DNA of 64,000 bases from Tridacna crocea (Eukaryota; Mollusca; Bivalvia; Cardiida; Cardiidae). The notes under the pieces are model-generated. The model saw only the letters and a program-made list of their open reading frames with translations, searched no databases and was not told the DNA's origin. The stretch's first letter is position 1, and each line of letters begins with the position of its first letter. The stretch covers positions 40,416,173 to 40,480,172 of the forward strand of contig OX031070.1 of assembly GCA_943736015.1 (NCBI GenBank). The letters are read 5' to 3'. Of this stretch, positions 54,412 through 64,000 are shown one piece after another. The position numbers and the translations under genes were made by a program.

Positions 54412-54650
54412 ATATAAAAAAGGAGAAAATGATTGGACTGAACCCAGGCTGCACTTTAAACAATCCCATGTTTTAGCGACACTGAAGAAAAGTTTTTTGA
54501 GGCCATTGAGTAAAGAAGTCGGAAAAGCCGGTACCAAACCATCTCGCCTTCCAGTAGCGCTTTTATAGACCACATGAACCATTAGAGCTGTAGTAAAATG
54601 TCGTTTGTTGCTGCTTTGTTCAATTCAAGATTTTATATGATGTCGGCTAA
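54412..54650 (+). mobile_element. Diverged MITE relic shared with 38690
   Basis: Same sequence as 38690-38930, with small differences (GGTAACAAACC/GGTACCAAACC). Confidence 0.7.
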
Positions 54651-55865
54651 GGGTTAGGCCCCTGTTGTCTCTCTATATACACAAATGTTTAATCGACACG
54701 CTAAAACGCCTCCTGGACTGGCTAACACGCCTCCCTGTCTACAGCATTCTAACTGATATTTATGTGTAGAGTTTCCATTTAACCTTTATCCAAACAATCT
54801 GAAGTCTTAACGACAAAGAGAGTGAAACATTTCTTAACACCATTAAAAACAACAAATACAAATAGACTAATCATCATTTCAGTCTTTTCAACAGTATTTA
54901 AAGTATGTTTTTCCTGCTGGGAGCAGGTTCTTTTGATGTTTTTTTTTTCTATTGACTTTATTTGTTACAAATCATTATTATTGTACTGTTTTTCTTTCAT
55001 GAATAAATTGTTTAACATGATTAAAAAAGTTCAGAGCTTAGATTAGGATTGTCGTCATGGTAGCTATAAAACGCAAACCAGTCAATCATTAATCACTTAA
55101 TCATTACGGTCGGCAAACCAGGGTCAAAAAATTTCCAGAAAAGGCACTCGTCGTGTAGGATAAGTGACCTTGAAAAAAAGACTGGCCTTGCTTCGATCTA
55201 CATTCGTCCTACAAGAAAAACCCTTTCAAAATTGGACTCTGACGGTTTTTTTTTTTCAGACGAAACGGTTACGTTACAATTACGAACCATAAATACCAGG
55301 TCTTAATCAAAGTGCTGTCAGCACTGTAATCGGTCGACACTGAATAATCTCTAACCTAGCCATTCGACCCCTCGTCTACCCACCGTGTGTACAACCTTAT
55401 CCGATTAGGTACCACCACATGTGAAATACGCTATTTTATATTATAAAAGTGGAACAATGATTTTGTTCTTTTGTCATTATCAGTGTCATTTCTGAACACC
55501 ATTCGTTGTATGTTTTGTTGAAGGATTACATGTCACAAGGACTATGTGTCACATTTTATTTGCGTCTTTAGTTCATGCAGAGTGTACCGCACAGCTCTTT
55601 TATTACAGAAGGGTATGGGTAGAGCTGTATTTTATTTCCATAAGTTAGTGTTGAAATCGGTGATCAAGGCGGACTAGAATAAAAGACAATATCAAATATA
55701 AAACACGGGGAGATATGTAACACCTGCGACAGGTCATTGAACATCTACTCTTGTGGCTGTATATAGTCACTGAAGATCGGGTTTTTGAGAGAAAAGCAGC
55801 AAAACTTACAGTAATACTGTAATAGTATAAAAAGACTCGGTTTTATTCTGCTTCCTTTTCATCCG
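54651..55865. other. Intergenic, MITE-poor
   Basis: An A-like terminus fragment at 54779-54850; otherwise no repeat or coding signal recognised. Confidence 0.4.
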
Positions 55866-56412
55866 TTACAGGTGGTCCTTCAGATTTTGGGACAAAAATT
55901 TTACAAAAATACAAAAAAAAAAAAAATCTTTATACTCCCAAAGCCGTATAATTTTCTTTCATTAAACCCAAGTAGTCGAAAACCATCCGACAACAAGAGA
56001 AATAAGAGATTTACCACAGCCCAGGTCGACACCGCCGGGACACACTGTCTATTTTTACAATTTGCTCATTTACATACTAGAAATACATAGTCGAAGCTTC
56101 AAGCATAGCGTCCGAAAAAGACACTATTGAAAATAAATACATGTTTCTTATGGAATTTATGCGTCATTAGTCACATGCCAGTCACTTATTTATAATCAAC
56201 ATTCCCACAAACCTTTTTTTAATTTTTTGGTGCGAAATCTAAAAATAGCCTAATGGGTAACAGCCTTTTAAGGGAATACCACCCCCGATTTTTTTGTAAT
56301 ATTATGATTCTTAATTATTGATAATTTGTATTGTTTTTTCATATAAATTTCAGTGATATATATATATTATTTAATTTTGTGTGATGTGAAAAACCTATAT
56401 ACCCACCTTTAA
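55866..56412 (+). mobile_element. Family F element, copy 2
   Basis: TTAC then AGGTGGTCCTTCAGATTTTG; ends ATACCCACCT then TTAA 56409-56412. Matches 37835-38379 over its whole length. Confidence 0.8.
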
Positions 56413-58490
56413 CGAACAGAACGAATTCATGCAATAAGATTTCACAATTTGTATTCATCTGCTAATAGATAAAAAGAGGGATTCATCTGCTAATAGATAA
56501 AAAGAGGAATTACCTTTTCCTGATACAGCATCTTGGACTCATCCAATTTGGGAGAATTTAGGGGAAAATTTACAGATCTGCTTAATAAAAGTATAATTTT
56601 GAAAACGAATAGAAAATGTTACGAGAAAGGAAGAAATTGTTCGTTGAGTGTAATTTCTTCTCAGATTCTTACAATATTTTCTTAAGTGATTGACTGATGA
56701 CTCATTTCTATGAGGAATGGGAATAACCACTATAAAACAGTATTTCGCATAAAACATTCAGATTCTTCAAGAAACTTGTGAACATCCCTCACTGGTGTCT
56801 TTCTTTATGGGGCTTTTTTAAAATGGTGACACAAAAACAAGCCTTGAAACTCACTGTCTTAGTATCATCATTAGGTAGCAGAGGCCTGTTACATGTACAT
56901 AGCTTCAAATCTTTTGGAATACTTTTGAAGGGTTTTTTTTTTTCATACGATATTGTTTCTTTTCTTTGTGAGTCACATTCTGAAATTTTGATCTTGAGGT
57001 TTTTCCGTTATGGATTTCCAAATTGTGATTTATTATATCACCAAAGCTTGTGGTTGACAGTTTGCTGTAAAGGTATCTGAATTACTCCATTTTATAGATG
57101 AAAATGAACAGATTTATACCATCAGGCATCAGATTTGTTATCCCAAGAACCGTACAGAATATTTGAAAAAACTCCCAAGACGTCGTACAGATAGATTTCG
57201 TAAACTCGCAAGTAAGGGTACGAATCACCAGCAAGAAACGTACAGTTGACCTACATTACATAAAGACATTAATTCTTATTTTTTATGTTCAAAATCGAAC
57301 TTTAAAATGCCCAATGCCGCAAATATCTTTTCTAATTAATTAATTGCACGCACCGGTTCAAACTCAGAAAACGTGTTTCAGCCAGCCTTCACATGATAAA
57401 AGCTGATTTAAGATCGTATGAAAGACGCAACAATTTCACGTGATTTTTCCATTTTTGCATAGAAGCGCTCCTCATGAATTGTTGTGTGAAAACCCTGTTC
57501 TGATTTGCATAGCAAATGACTGATATCCTTGCGCATGTTTATTCAATATAGCATTTTTTTTTCTAAAGTTAATTGAACCAAGATGTCAGGCTGTTGCCTT
57601 GAGAATAACACAATTAAATGATAAACAGATCTTTACCGCTATTTATTGAACTGCAGATGATTTGAGGTCCGGATTATGTTTTAGACTTTTTACACACTCA
57701 GTTCCCGCGCTCACCTGGACGAAAAAGTAGTTTTTGTAATAAGGTCACGACCGAACTGCGAGGCGTTAAAAAGTCGTAAGTGAGGGTTGTGACTGGTAGC
57801 AGTTACATTTGTTTGCGTTCAATTCACGGCTTTCCGAAATTTGCCATCTCTCTAATCGCTCGGCTTTGAAGCCGACCGATTAAAAACCGGTATCAGTTAT
57901 CCGGCAGTGTTACAGAAATCAATAAAGCCAAAAGAACGCTGTTTTTCGAAGTGGTATCGGGAAAGTATTTGCGTTAATCTTTGTATCGTTCGTTTCAATA
58001 ATTAGCAAAGTCGCTCATGTTGAATAAGGTGCACTCAAAGCATATTCCGAGATTTTTGTTTGGCATGAAAGGTACCGGGTTATATCATTAGGCAAGCTTG
58101 AAACCGGTCTTCATGGGGGGTGGAGGGACGTTTTATGTTCTGTTTCAAAATTTGATTTCCTAAATGCCCTTGATTTGCTTATTCAATAATTGAATGGCCG
58201 TTTTGTCTTGTGTAAGTTAAATATTCATCTGAAAAACTTAACTTCTTTTACTATATCCTATTCACCACTCGTCCTACCGGTCTAGTATGGCAGATATTTC
58301 ACTCGTCCTCATCCATTTCTTACACGTAAATTTATACGAGTGTTTTTTTTTTTTACCCTGCAAACGAATTTTCATATCTACTCGCAAAAAAAAAAAATGC
58401 AAATCAATTTTCCACTTGCATTTTGCGAGTTTGCTAGTGTTTACTTCGAACCCTGGATTTAACTAATTTGCAATAGAAATAGGGACGTTT
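56413..58490. other. Intergenic, MITE-poor
   Basis: A 28-bp direct repeat at 56453-56508 (ATTCATCTGCTAATAGATAA...). A decayed C-like hairpin at 56600-56690. A stem CGCTCGGCTTTGAAGCCGACCG at 57859. No gene seen. Confidence 0.4.
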
Positions 58491-58531
58491 TAACCAAAAG
58501 TCGGACGTTTTGACTGTGGGACGTTTTATCC
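58491..58531 (+). repeat. Short phrase repeat (GGACGTTTTAACC type)
   Basis: Three variants in 41 bp: GGGACGTTTTAACC, CGGACGTTTTGACT, GGGACGTTTTATCC. Confidence 0.75.
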
Positions 58532-58904
58532 GGATACCGTCTGCGCATGTGCAGGATGCGCTTAAACGTTTAACTGAAGGGATTCCTCATATCCGTTAAC
58601 ATATTCTTTATTTACTGAATACTACAATAATTATGAGGCATGAATAAAATATTATGACATATGTAGACAATATCAGGTATACAAAGAATCGGCAAATTCT
58701 ATGTTTTTGTCAAATATCATCCGGATAATGAAAATATTTCATAAATAACGCCGCAAAAATCGAAGGGAGATTTCTGTGCGGAGTTAATCCATGGACAGGG
58801 AGAAAAACCGTCAATATATGCACTTCGACTGATGTCGCCGTGCAATAAACCTTTGTTTGAGAAAGTTCAGTTCGGCGCATTGCGGTTCGAGACGAGTTTA
58901 GCTG

Positions 58905-58945
58905 ACAACCGTGGCTGACTTCGTCTGGGGCTATAGCCACAGCTA
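58905..58945. repeat. Inverted partner of the motif at 63938
   Basis: GTGGCTGACTTCGTCTGGGG CTATAGCCAC occurs inverted near the right end of the window (GTGGCTATAGCCCCAAACGA AGTCAGCC). Confidence 0.8.
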
Positions 58946-59504
58946 AAGTGACGTCAGAAAACTATAAATAAACGGGAAGCTGTCAAGTACGCATGTCATG
59001 AAGCGAACACACATAGCCTTTGCAACGGGTGTGACTAAAACGCAGACGCGATAAGCGGACCATATAGACAAAGAGGAAAAAAGCGGACGATATGAAATAT
59101 AGAGAGAAAAAGCGGACGCCATCCTGCACCTAATTCGGTGCCTAATATTAGTTTTATAAGAGCAATTAACCTTTTTTTCCCAGATTAATCTACTTGAAAA
59201 TTTGATAATTAATGATATATATATATATTTCAAGTTAGTTTGTTTTTTGTTTTTACACAAATAAACAGAAATGTTTGCATAGTTTATTTCACTTTCCTAC
59301 ATGCATTGATCGTTAGGGACATGTACATTTTGTCGTTGCTATCAGATAGAAAGATAATTTAAAAATTAGAGTCATAATTGAATTAATTAAAAAAAGCTGA
59401 CTGTTTTGATTGGTCTCTTACTCAGACTCCGTGGACAGCATACTAGTATTCCGCGGGTGCAGGGTTATTCAGAGAATATAATTCCGCAGTTTATAGACTT
59501 TGAC

Positions 59505-59730
59505 TTAACCCTTTCTCAAACAATCCCTGGTTTTTACGGGTCTTGAATAGTAGCCTTTTGAAAACATTGTGGAAAAAGGAGAAAATGCTGGTAACCAGCA
59601 TTTTCTCCTTTTCCCACAATGTTTTCTACCCAATCATAGACAGAAATCTTTTTAGCAAGAGTTGAATTGTCGTCTGCAAATGCTTTCAATTTGGTCTAGT
59701 CCAAAAGTTTGTCGTTTGGGTAAGGGTTAA
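59505..59730 (+). mobile_element. Family A hairpin MITE
   Basis: TTAA ends, near-consensus; first A copy after the 54.4-59.5 kb gap. Confidence 0.92.
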
Positions 59731-59977
59731 GGTACCATTTTCGAATTGATAAAGGGATGTGTGAGGAGGTTCTAAGGATTATCGGCCTTTTTCTTACAAG
59801 CCAGGACCATAGTGGTGGTATTGAGGACACAGATCTGTTTTTCTTCCGAAAAATCGCAAATTTCAATGAAAATTTTTGGTATTTTTCTTTCACCCCAAAA
59901 GGTTTTCAAAACTTTTGGAGACAATTAGCTCTACCATAATTCCAGCTACATTTCATTTCTGCATATGCATTTAATTT

Positions 59978-60173
59978 CAACCTTTGAAAACACTGTTGGA
60001 AAAGGAGAAAATGCTGGTAACCAGAATGAAGTAACCAGCATTTTCTCCATTTTCCACAATGTTTTCTACCCTTTCCAAATCAATTTTCTATTTTTTATTC
60101 ACATTCATTTTATCGTCTGCAAATGCTTTCAATTTGGACAAGTCCAAAATTTTGCTATTTGCTAAAGAGTTAA
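59978..60173 (+). mobile_element. Family A MITE, 5' truncated, core expanded
   Basis: GCTGGTAACCAGAATGAAGT AACCAGC: the centre holds a short duplication. Right TTAA 60170-60173. Confidence 0.8.
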
Positions 60174-60614
60174 ATACAAAGATTCCCAGGGCTATGACCA
60201 AGACTCATACAGTGTAGGCCTAGTTGAAGTCTTGATAAAAATCCTTTTTTGGTGTAAGGCAGATCAGGAGTTGAATAACAATTTCTATCTGGCTAAAAAT
60301 TGTTTAGCCAGATCCTGAATGAGTCCAGACCAATTAAGAATTTTTATCTGTCCTAGTCCTGATAAAATCGATTGCCTATCTGGTCTAGCCAGATTCTGAA
60401 TCTAGCTGAATTCCTGTCTAGCCTACGACATTTATAACTGTAAACCCAAACTTTTACTATAAAGTAGGTCTTACAAAATTGATCATTTGAAGGGTACCGG
60501 TATATTTAAGTCATAAAAGCAGAAGTTTGGAAAATAAATGAGATATGCCAACAACAGTTAACATCATTTTAATAAAGTTTGAAAACTAACATGAAAATCA
60601 AAGTGTCAGATAAA
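60174..60614. other. Intergenic
   Basis: Local inverted/direct repeats of TCTGGCTAAA / TTTAGCCAGATCCTGAAT around 60290-60400; no gene. Confidence 0.4.
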
Positions 60615-61045
60615 TCTAACAAGAGGCCCATTATGCCTCTGTACATTGCTCCACTGGCTTTTTAACCATACAAATTGGCCCATTATGCCTCTGTACATTG
60701 CTCCACTGGCTTTTTAACCATACAAATTTGAAGTGATTGAGGTCCATAAGATAAAGCTAGATGCCAAATTTGGTAGCCCTGGGCCGCTTATGGTTTCAGA
60801 CAAGAAGATTTTCAAAGACGATCAAATTTTTTCGGTTTTGTTGCTATGGCAACCAGCTTTTTAATTCTTTCAAGAATTTCTGGAGAAGACAATAGCAAGA
60901 TCGTTTCTGTGAGGTTTCATCAAATGAATGGGTAGTTTCAGTGAAGAAGTTTGAAAAAAAAGTTAACACACAGACACACATGTACAACGGGCACCAGGCC
61001 ATGACATAAGCCTGCTGGCCTTGGGCCAGTGGAGAAAAAAATGTC
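60615..61045 (+). repeat. Bivalve-type dispersed repeat with a 52-bp internal duplication
   Basis: AACAAGAGGCCCATTATGCC start; 60626-60677 repeated at 60678-60729; TTGCTATGGCAACCAG; ends GCTGGCCTTGGGCCAGTGGA. Confidence 0.78.
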
Positions 61046-61344
61046 TAAGGTTGTTCATAAAAACTTGTGAAATCAAATGCAGCCACCAAAGTTTCTTTGT
61101 ATGCTGCTTCAAGTTAAAGCAGAATTAGGGTAAAAGCCTTGTCCTGTTTTAAATTGAGGCAACAGGCATTAGACAATATAACATAATATCCCATCACTTC
61201 CTGTGGTAGAGTATAAAGAACTAGTGGCCCTTAAGAGCCAGAACTGCTCTACTTGCAGTGTATCTACTTATTTTCTTGCAAACTGTCAAAGTTAAAAAAA
61301 AAAAACATAAAAACAAATGAAATTTTCATCATGTAAACAAGAAA

Positions 61345-61950
61345 TGGAAATTTTCAACATGAAATGGCTACTTTTCCGATATTGTTTGTTTCATTTTTTT
61401 TTCAAAACCAATAGGGTTAAAGCTATTGATAAAACAAACTTTGCAAGTAGATCTACACAGAAATCTGACAGATAATGCATTCTTTATCAAGTAAACAAGA
61501 AATAGCTATTTTCAAATTAAAGTGGCTACTTTTCCCTTACTGTTTGTTTGTTTGTTTGTTTTTTTTTTCAAAATCAATCAGCTTGAAGCTGTTGATGAGA
61601 TAAACAAATTGTGCAAGTTTCACGAAAATCCAACCAAAAATGCTGACCAAATCATGTAAATACGAAATGGAAATTTTAAATTTTAACTCATTACCAAACA
61701 ATAATATTTAATTTATAGACTTGTCCAAATTGAAAGCATTTGCAGACGACAGAATAAAAGTGACTGAAAATTTGAAATTTGTTTTGTGAAGGGTAGAAAA
61801 CATTGTGGGAAAATGAGAAAATGCTGGTAACCAGCATTTTCCCCTTTTCCCATAATGTTTTCTAAAGGCTTCTTTCTCAGGGGCATCAAAAGTAGGGATT
61901 GTGTGGTAATGGGTTAACTGGCTACTTTTCCCATATTGTTAGGACATAAA
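61345..61950 (+). repeat. ~165-bp tandem units split by a MITE
   Basis: Units begin TGGCTACTTTTCC at 61356 and 61523; a third beginning, at 61919, comes directly after the MITE that ends at 61917. Same type as 12330-12775. Confidence 0.75.
61683..61917 (-). mobile_element. Family A hairpin MITE inside tandem units
   Basis: TTAA ends; core GCTGGTAACCAGC; interrupts the tandem unit just before CTGGCTACTTTTCC. Confidence 0.92.
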
Positions 61951-62268
61951 TGTGACAAATGTGCAGGTGAAAAATAAATGGAACAAACTTAAAAAAGATT
62001 ATTGGAAAGCAGTCTTGAGAACAACAGTACAGGGAATAATCCAACTAAATTCAAGTACGTTGAAGATTTCAACATAATCTATTGAAACAGGGCTTCAACC
62101 AAACCTATGGTAGTGTATGACACTGGTAACAAATGGCCACTGACTTCTGACACATACAGCCACTCTGCCTTTTTAGAGTTATCAAAGAAACAGAAAAAAT
62201 GATCCTCTGTAAAGAAGCACTCAAAAGTCCGAAAATGTTAAAATTATGGAAAAGTTGGACCAGTAAAC

Positions 62269-62367
62269 CAGGACATCATGGCGTTGATTTTTATTAAACT
62301 CCTCATCAACCTCTCCTCTCACACTTATTAGAGCTTTCTCTTCACTTGATGTCCATAGGTGTATAAG
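62269..62367 (-). CDS. Candidate exon of a Myb/SANT-like DNA-binding domain
   Basis: Between a long poly-T tract ending TATAG (acceptor) and a GTTTAC donor the minus strand is open for 33 codons: LIHLWTSSEEKALISVRGEV followed by DEEFNKNQRHDVL. A Trp followed by an acidic/Lys helix containing KALI is the usual first helix of Myb/SANT-like (trihelix or MSANTD-type) domains. The rest of the domain was not found. It may be an internal exon of the gene whose first exon is at 63833, but the phases do not join directly. Confidence 0.45.
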
Positions 62368-62454
62368 CTATAAAAAAAAAAAAAAAAAAGGGATATATTT
62401 AACGACTGTTTTATGCCGCTTCAACATTATTTCAGTCATATCACTGCAGCAGCT

Positions 62455-62640
62455 GGTATATTCATGTATTTTCTGGGTTTTAGCAGTACTAGGTAAGGGC
62501 TTTGAAGTGTCTTGCCCAAGGGCACTCCAATGAAAACTCCAATGAATGCAGTGCAGCTTGTACCCAGAGCCTCCAGCTTATGAGACCCACACTTTACCAC
62601 TGAGCCCTGCAGGACTCCTGTGCTGTCAGGAAAAGATAAC
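62455..62640 (-). mobile_element. tRNA-derived SINE
   Basis: Minus strand: GGGCTCAGTGGTAAAGTG (A box), CTCTGGGTACAAGC (B-box-like), then GTGCCCTTGGGCAAGACACT TC in the body. Confidence 0.7.
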
Positions 62641-63230
62641 CTATCCTAGTTCTTTTTCAACCACTAAAATCCTTCAAAGCCACTGTATCTTGTGATGACA
62701 AACATTTCTGCCAAGGAACAGAATTTTGATTTGGCCTGAGCACTTACTTTCACGGCTCTAGAAAAGCAATGATCTTTCCAGTTCTGCTGAGGCCAAATTA
62801 AGTTTCAGTTTACTTGCCAATATAGAAGTCAATATATGATTTCATAAGATTACACAATTATCTCTTTGGAGAAGTGATATAACTCCCATGTTATTACTAT
62901 TTTTGGTACAGGACAGGTAAGATTCTTTCTGAAGTAGGCAGATGCCAGTATCTGACTTAGTACTGGTTAACTGCCTATTCAGTAGAGTCTGGTTAGGATG
63001 AGTGTTGATATACATGTATAACTGAAAATTTGCTAATGTGGCATGAACCCCAACAAGCAATTATCAATCTTATTTCTCCATAATAGGAGTGTAAAGGGTA
63101 CTGATAAAGCTTATGAAACTTCAAAAAACCTGCCTGCATGGTACTAATCTGACACAAGCTAGAAGACTGGTGTTTGATACCCCAACCTAGCAACATTTTT
63201 TTTTTAACATTTCTCCCAAATCATACATAC

Positions 63231-63833
63231 CACATTCTGGTGAACTGATCATATCAAATAAAGATTGGCTAATTCTTGCCAAGTACATTGTGCCATTTTT
63301 GTTCACCTGCACCATAATCCTGAAAGAAGAAACAAGTGCAAATATCATATTGCTGCTCTTCTACAGTACAATAGTGATTTTGAATAGAAATAATTTTAGT
63401 TTTTTACTTAAAAAACGTTACGTTCTGCAAAACAATATCGTGGACGATTAAGATTACTCTAACGTTTAAGAATAATTAGTTCAATCAGGTAATTTTACTG
63501 GTACAAACAATATAATACAACTTGGGCCGAATCTTCTCACCCTCGGGGCCGAATCATCTCACCTGCTGGGCCGAATCTTCTCGAAAATCGCTGGAAGGCC
63601 CTGGGCCGAATCTTCTTGGGTCCGAATCTTCTGACATCCCCTCCATCAATCATAATGAAAAATATCATCGGCTGAAGCCATCGGTTCGTTTGAAATAACA
63701 CATATACTCCATTTCGATGCATAACTATTGGCTGGCATATAGGTCTGATCAAATAAATAATATGGAACGAATACGGTTTGTACTTCTACCTTTTCAACAT
63801 AACTTACATTTCATTTCCTACCCCAGTCGCCAT
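63231..63833 (-). CDS. 5' exons of an unidentified gene (ATG exon and exon 2)
   Basis: Exon 1 coding part 63833-63808 starts in an AAGATGG context, encodes MATGVGNE and ends at a GTAAGT donor. Exon 2, 63319-63231, lies between a pyrimidine-rich CAG acceptor and GTATGT; joined to exon 1 it reads on as MIMVQVNKNGTMYLARIS and ends ...SSPEC in phase 1. The product is not recognised. Just upstream (63860-63880) is a GC-rich stretch that could be promoter. The next candidate exon (62367-62269) begins in phase 0, so a short intermediate exon would be needed, or the two belong to different transcripts. Confidence 0.6.
63521..63640 (+). repeat. Short phrase repeat (GGGCCGAATCTTCTC type)
   Basis: Five variants of GGGCCGAATC(T/A)TCT(C/T) spaced 16-35 bp, ~200 bp downstream of the start codon of the right-hand gene, in its first intron. 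Confidence 0.85.
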
Positions 63834-63937
63834 CTTGGAACTAAACCGACCGTGGGTGCGAGCGCGGTCCGACAATAGCCGAGGTTAAAGGTCAAATGAC
63901 ATCATTATAGTCCTGGCTTTTGATGTTCGATTGAAGC

Positions 63938-63985
63938 CATTGCTTCTGTAGCCGTGGCTATAGCCCCAAACGAAGTCAGCCCGTG
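63938..63985. repeat. Inverted partner of the motif at 58905
   Basis: GTAGCCGTGGCTATAGCCCC AAACGAAGTCAGCC, upstream of the right-hand gene's start. Confidence 0.8.
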
Positions 63986-64000
63986 TACTGCCACCTTAGT

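Noticed and set aside
58710-59260. Two minus-strand ORFs of 76 and 105 codons
   Set aside because: No homology, no splice context; they run over the CTATAGCC inverted motif and an AAGCGGAC-type local repeat.

Overview
The window is animal DNA, most likely from a bivalve (or at least a mollusc). Four observations support this. There are spliced genes with short exons and canonical GT-AG introns. The recognisable proteins (IFT20, MIF, a cytosolic sulfotransferase) are metazoan and read as invertebrate orthologues. Several dispersed repeats look like those common in bivalve genomes. Most of the rest is short non-autonomous transposons. I see no bacterial operon, CRISPR array, rRNA gene or virus.

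Genes. (1) The 3' end of IFT20, + strand: exons 868-953, 1861-1964 and 3856-3937, with one GC-AG intron. (2) A complete macrophage migration inhibitory factor (MIF) gene, - strand: four exons between 16805 and 11467, 113 aa. (3) A complete cytosolic sulfotransferase gene, - strand: six coding exons between 28017 and 21584, 303 aa, all catalytic motifs present. (4) The 5' end of an unidentified - strand gene: ATG at 63833, exons 63833-63808 and 63319-63231. A Myb/SANT-like exon (62367-62269) and an unrecognised exon (50317-50140) lie downstream on the same strand and may or may not belong to it. Most exons are 60-190 bp and sit in long repeat-filled introns.

Repeats. The dominant component is a set of MITE families of about 228 bp flanked by TTAA, each built around a near-perfect 30-35 bp-arm hairpin. 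I count 33 near-complete family A copies (core GCTGGTNACCAGC), 7 family B and 4 family C (both GCTCGTNACGAGC), plus many relics. Families D and F also end at TTAA, so a piggyBac-type transposase is the likely mobiliser; none is encoded here. Also present are tRNA-derived SINEs, hAT-like fold-back elements (8-bp and 5-bp target duplications), a 451-bp near-perfect snap-back element with AGATA duplications, a Penelope-like RT fragment, and bivalve-type dispersed repeats with ~160-bp tandem cores.

Layout. 0.9-3.9 kb IFT20; 4-11.4 kb repeats; 11.5-16.8 kb MIF; 17-21.3 kb repeats; 21.6-28.0 kb sulfotransferase; 28-36.6 kb a stretch without A/B/C MITEs, holding a ~55-bp tandem array and four fold-back elements; 36.7-51 kb MITE-rich, with ten A copies from 46.9 to 50.9 kb; 43.2-46.4 and 51.9-54.3 kb a diverged direct segmental duplication; 54.4-59.5 kb again MITE-poor; 59.5-64 kb repeats and the start of the right-hand gene.

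The duplication, an interrupted SINE and paralogous empty sites let several insertions be ordered in time from this sequence alone. MITEs and fold-backs sit very close to splice sites and to the sulfotransferase stop codon, so they are probably transcribed with the host genes.
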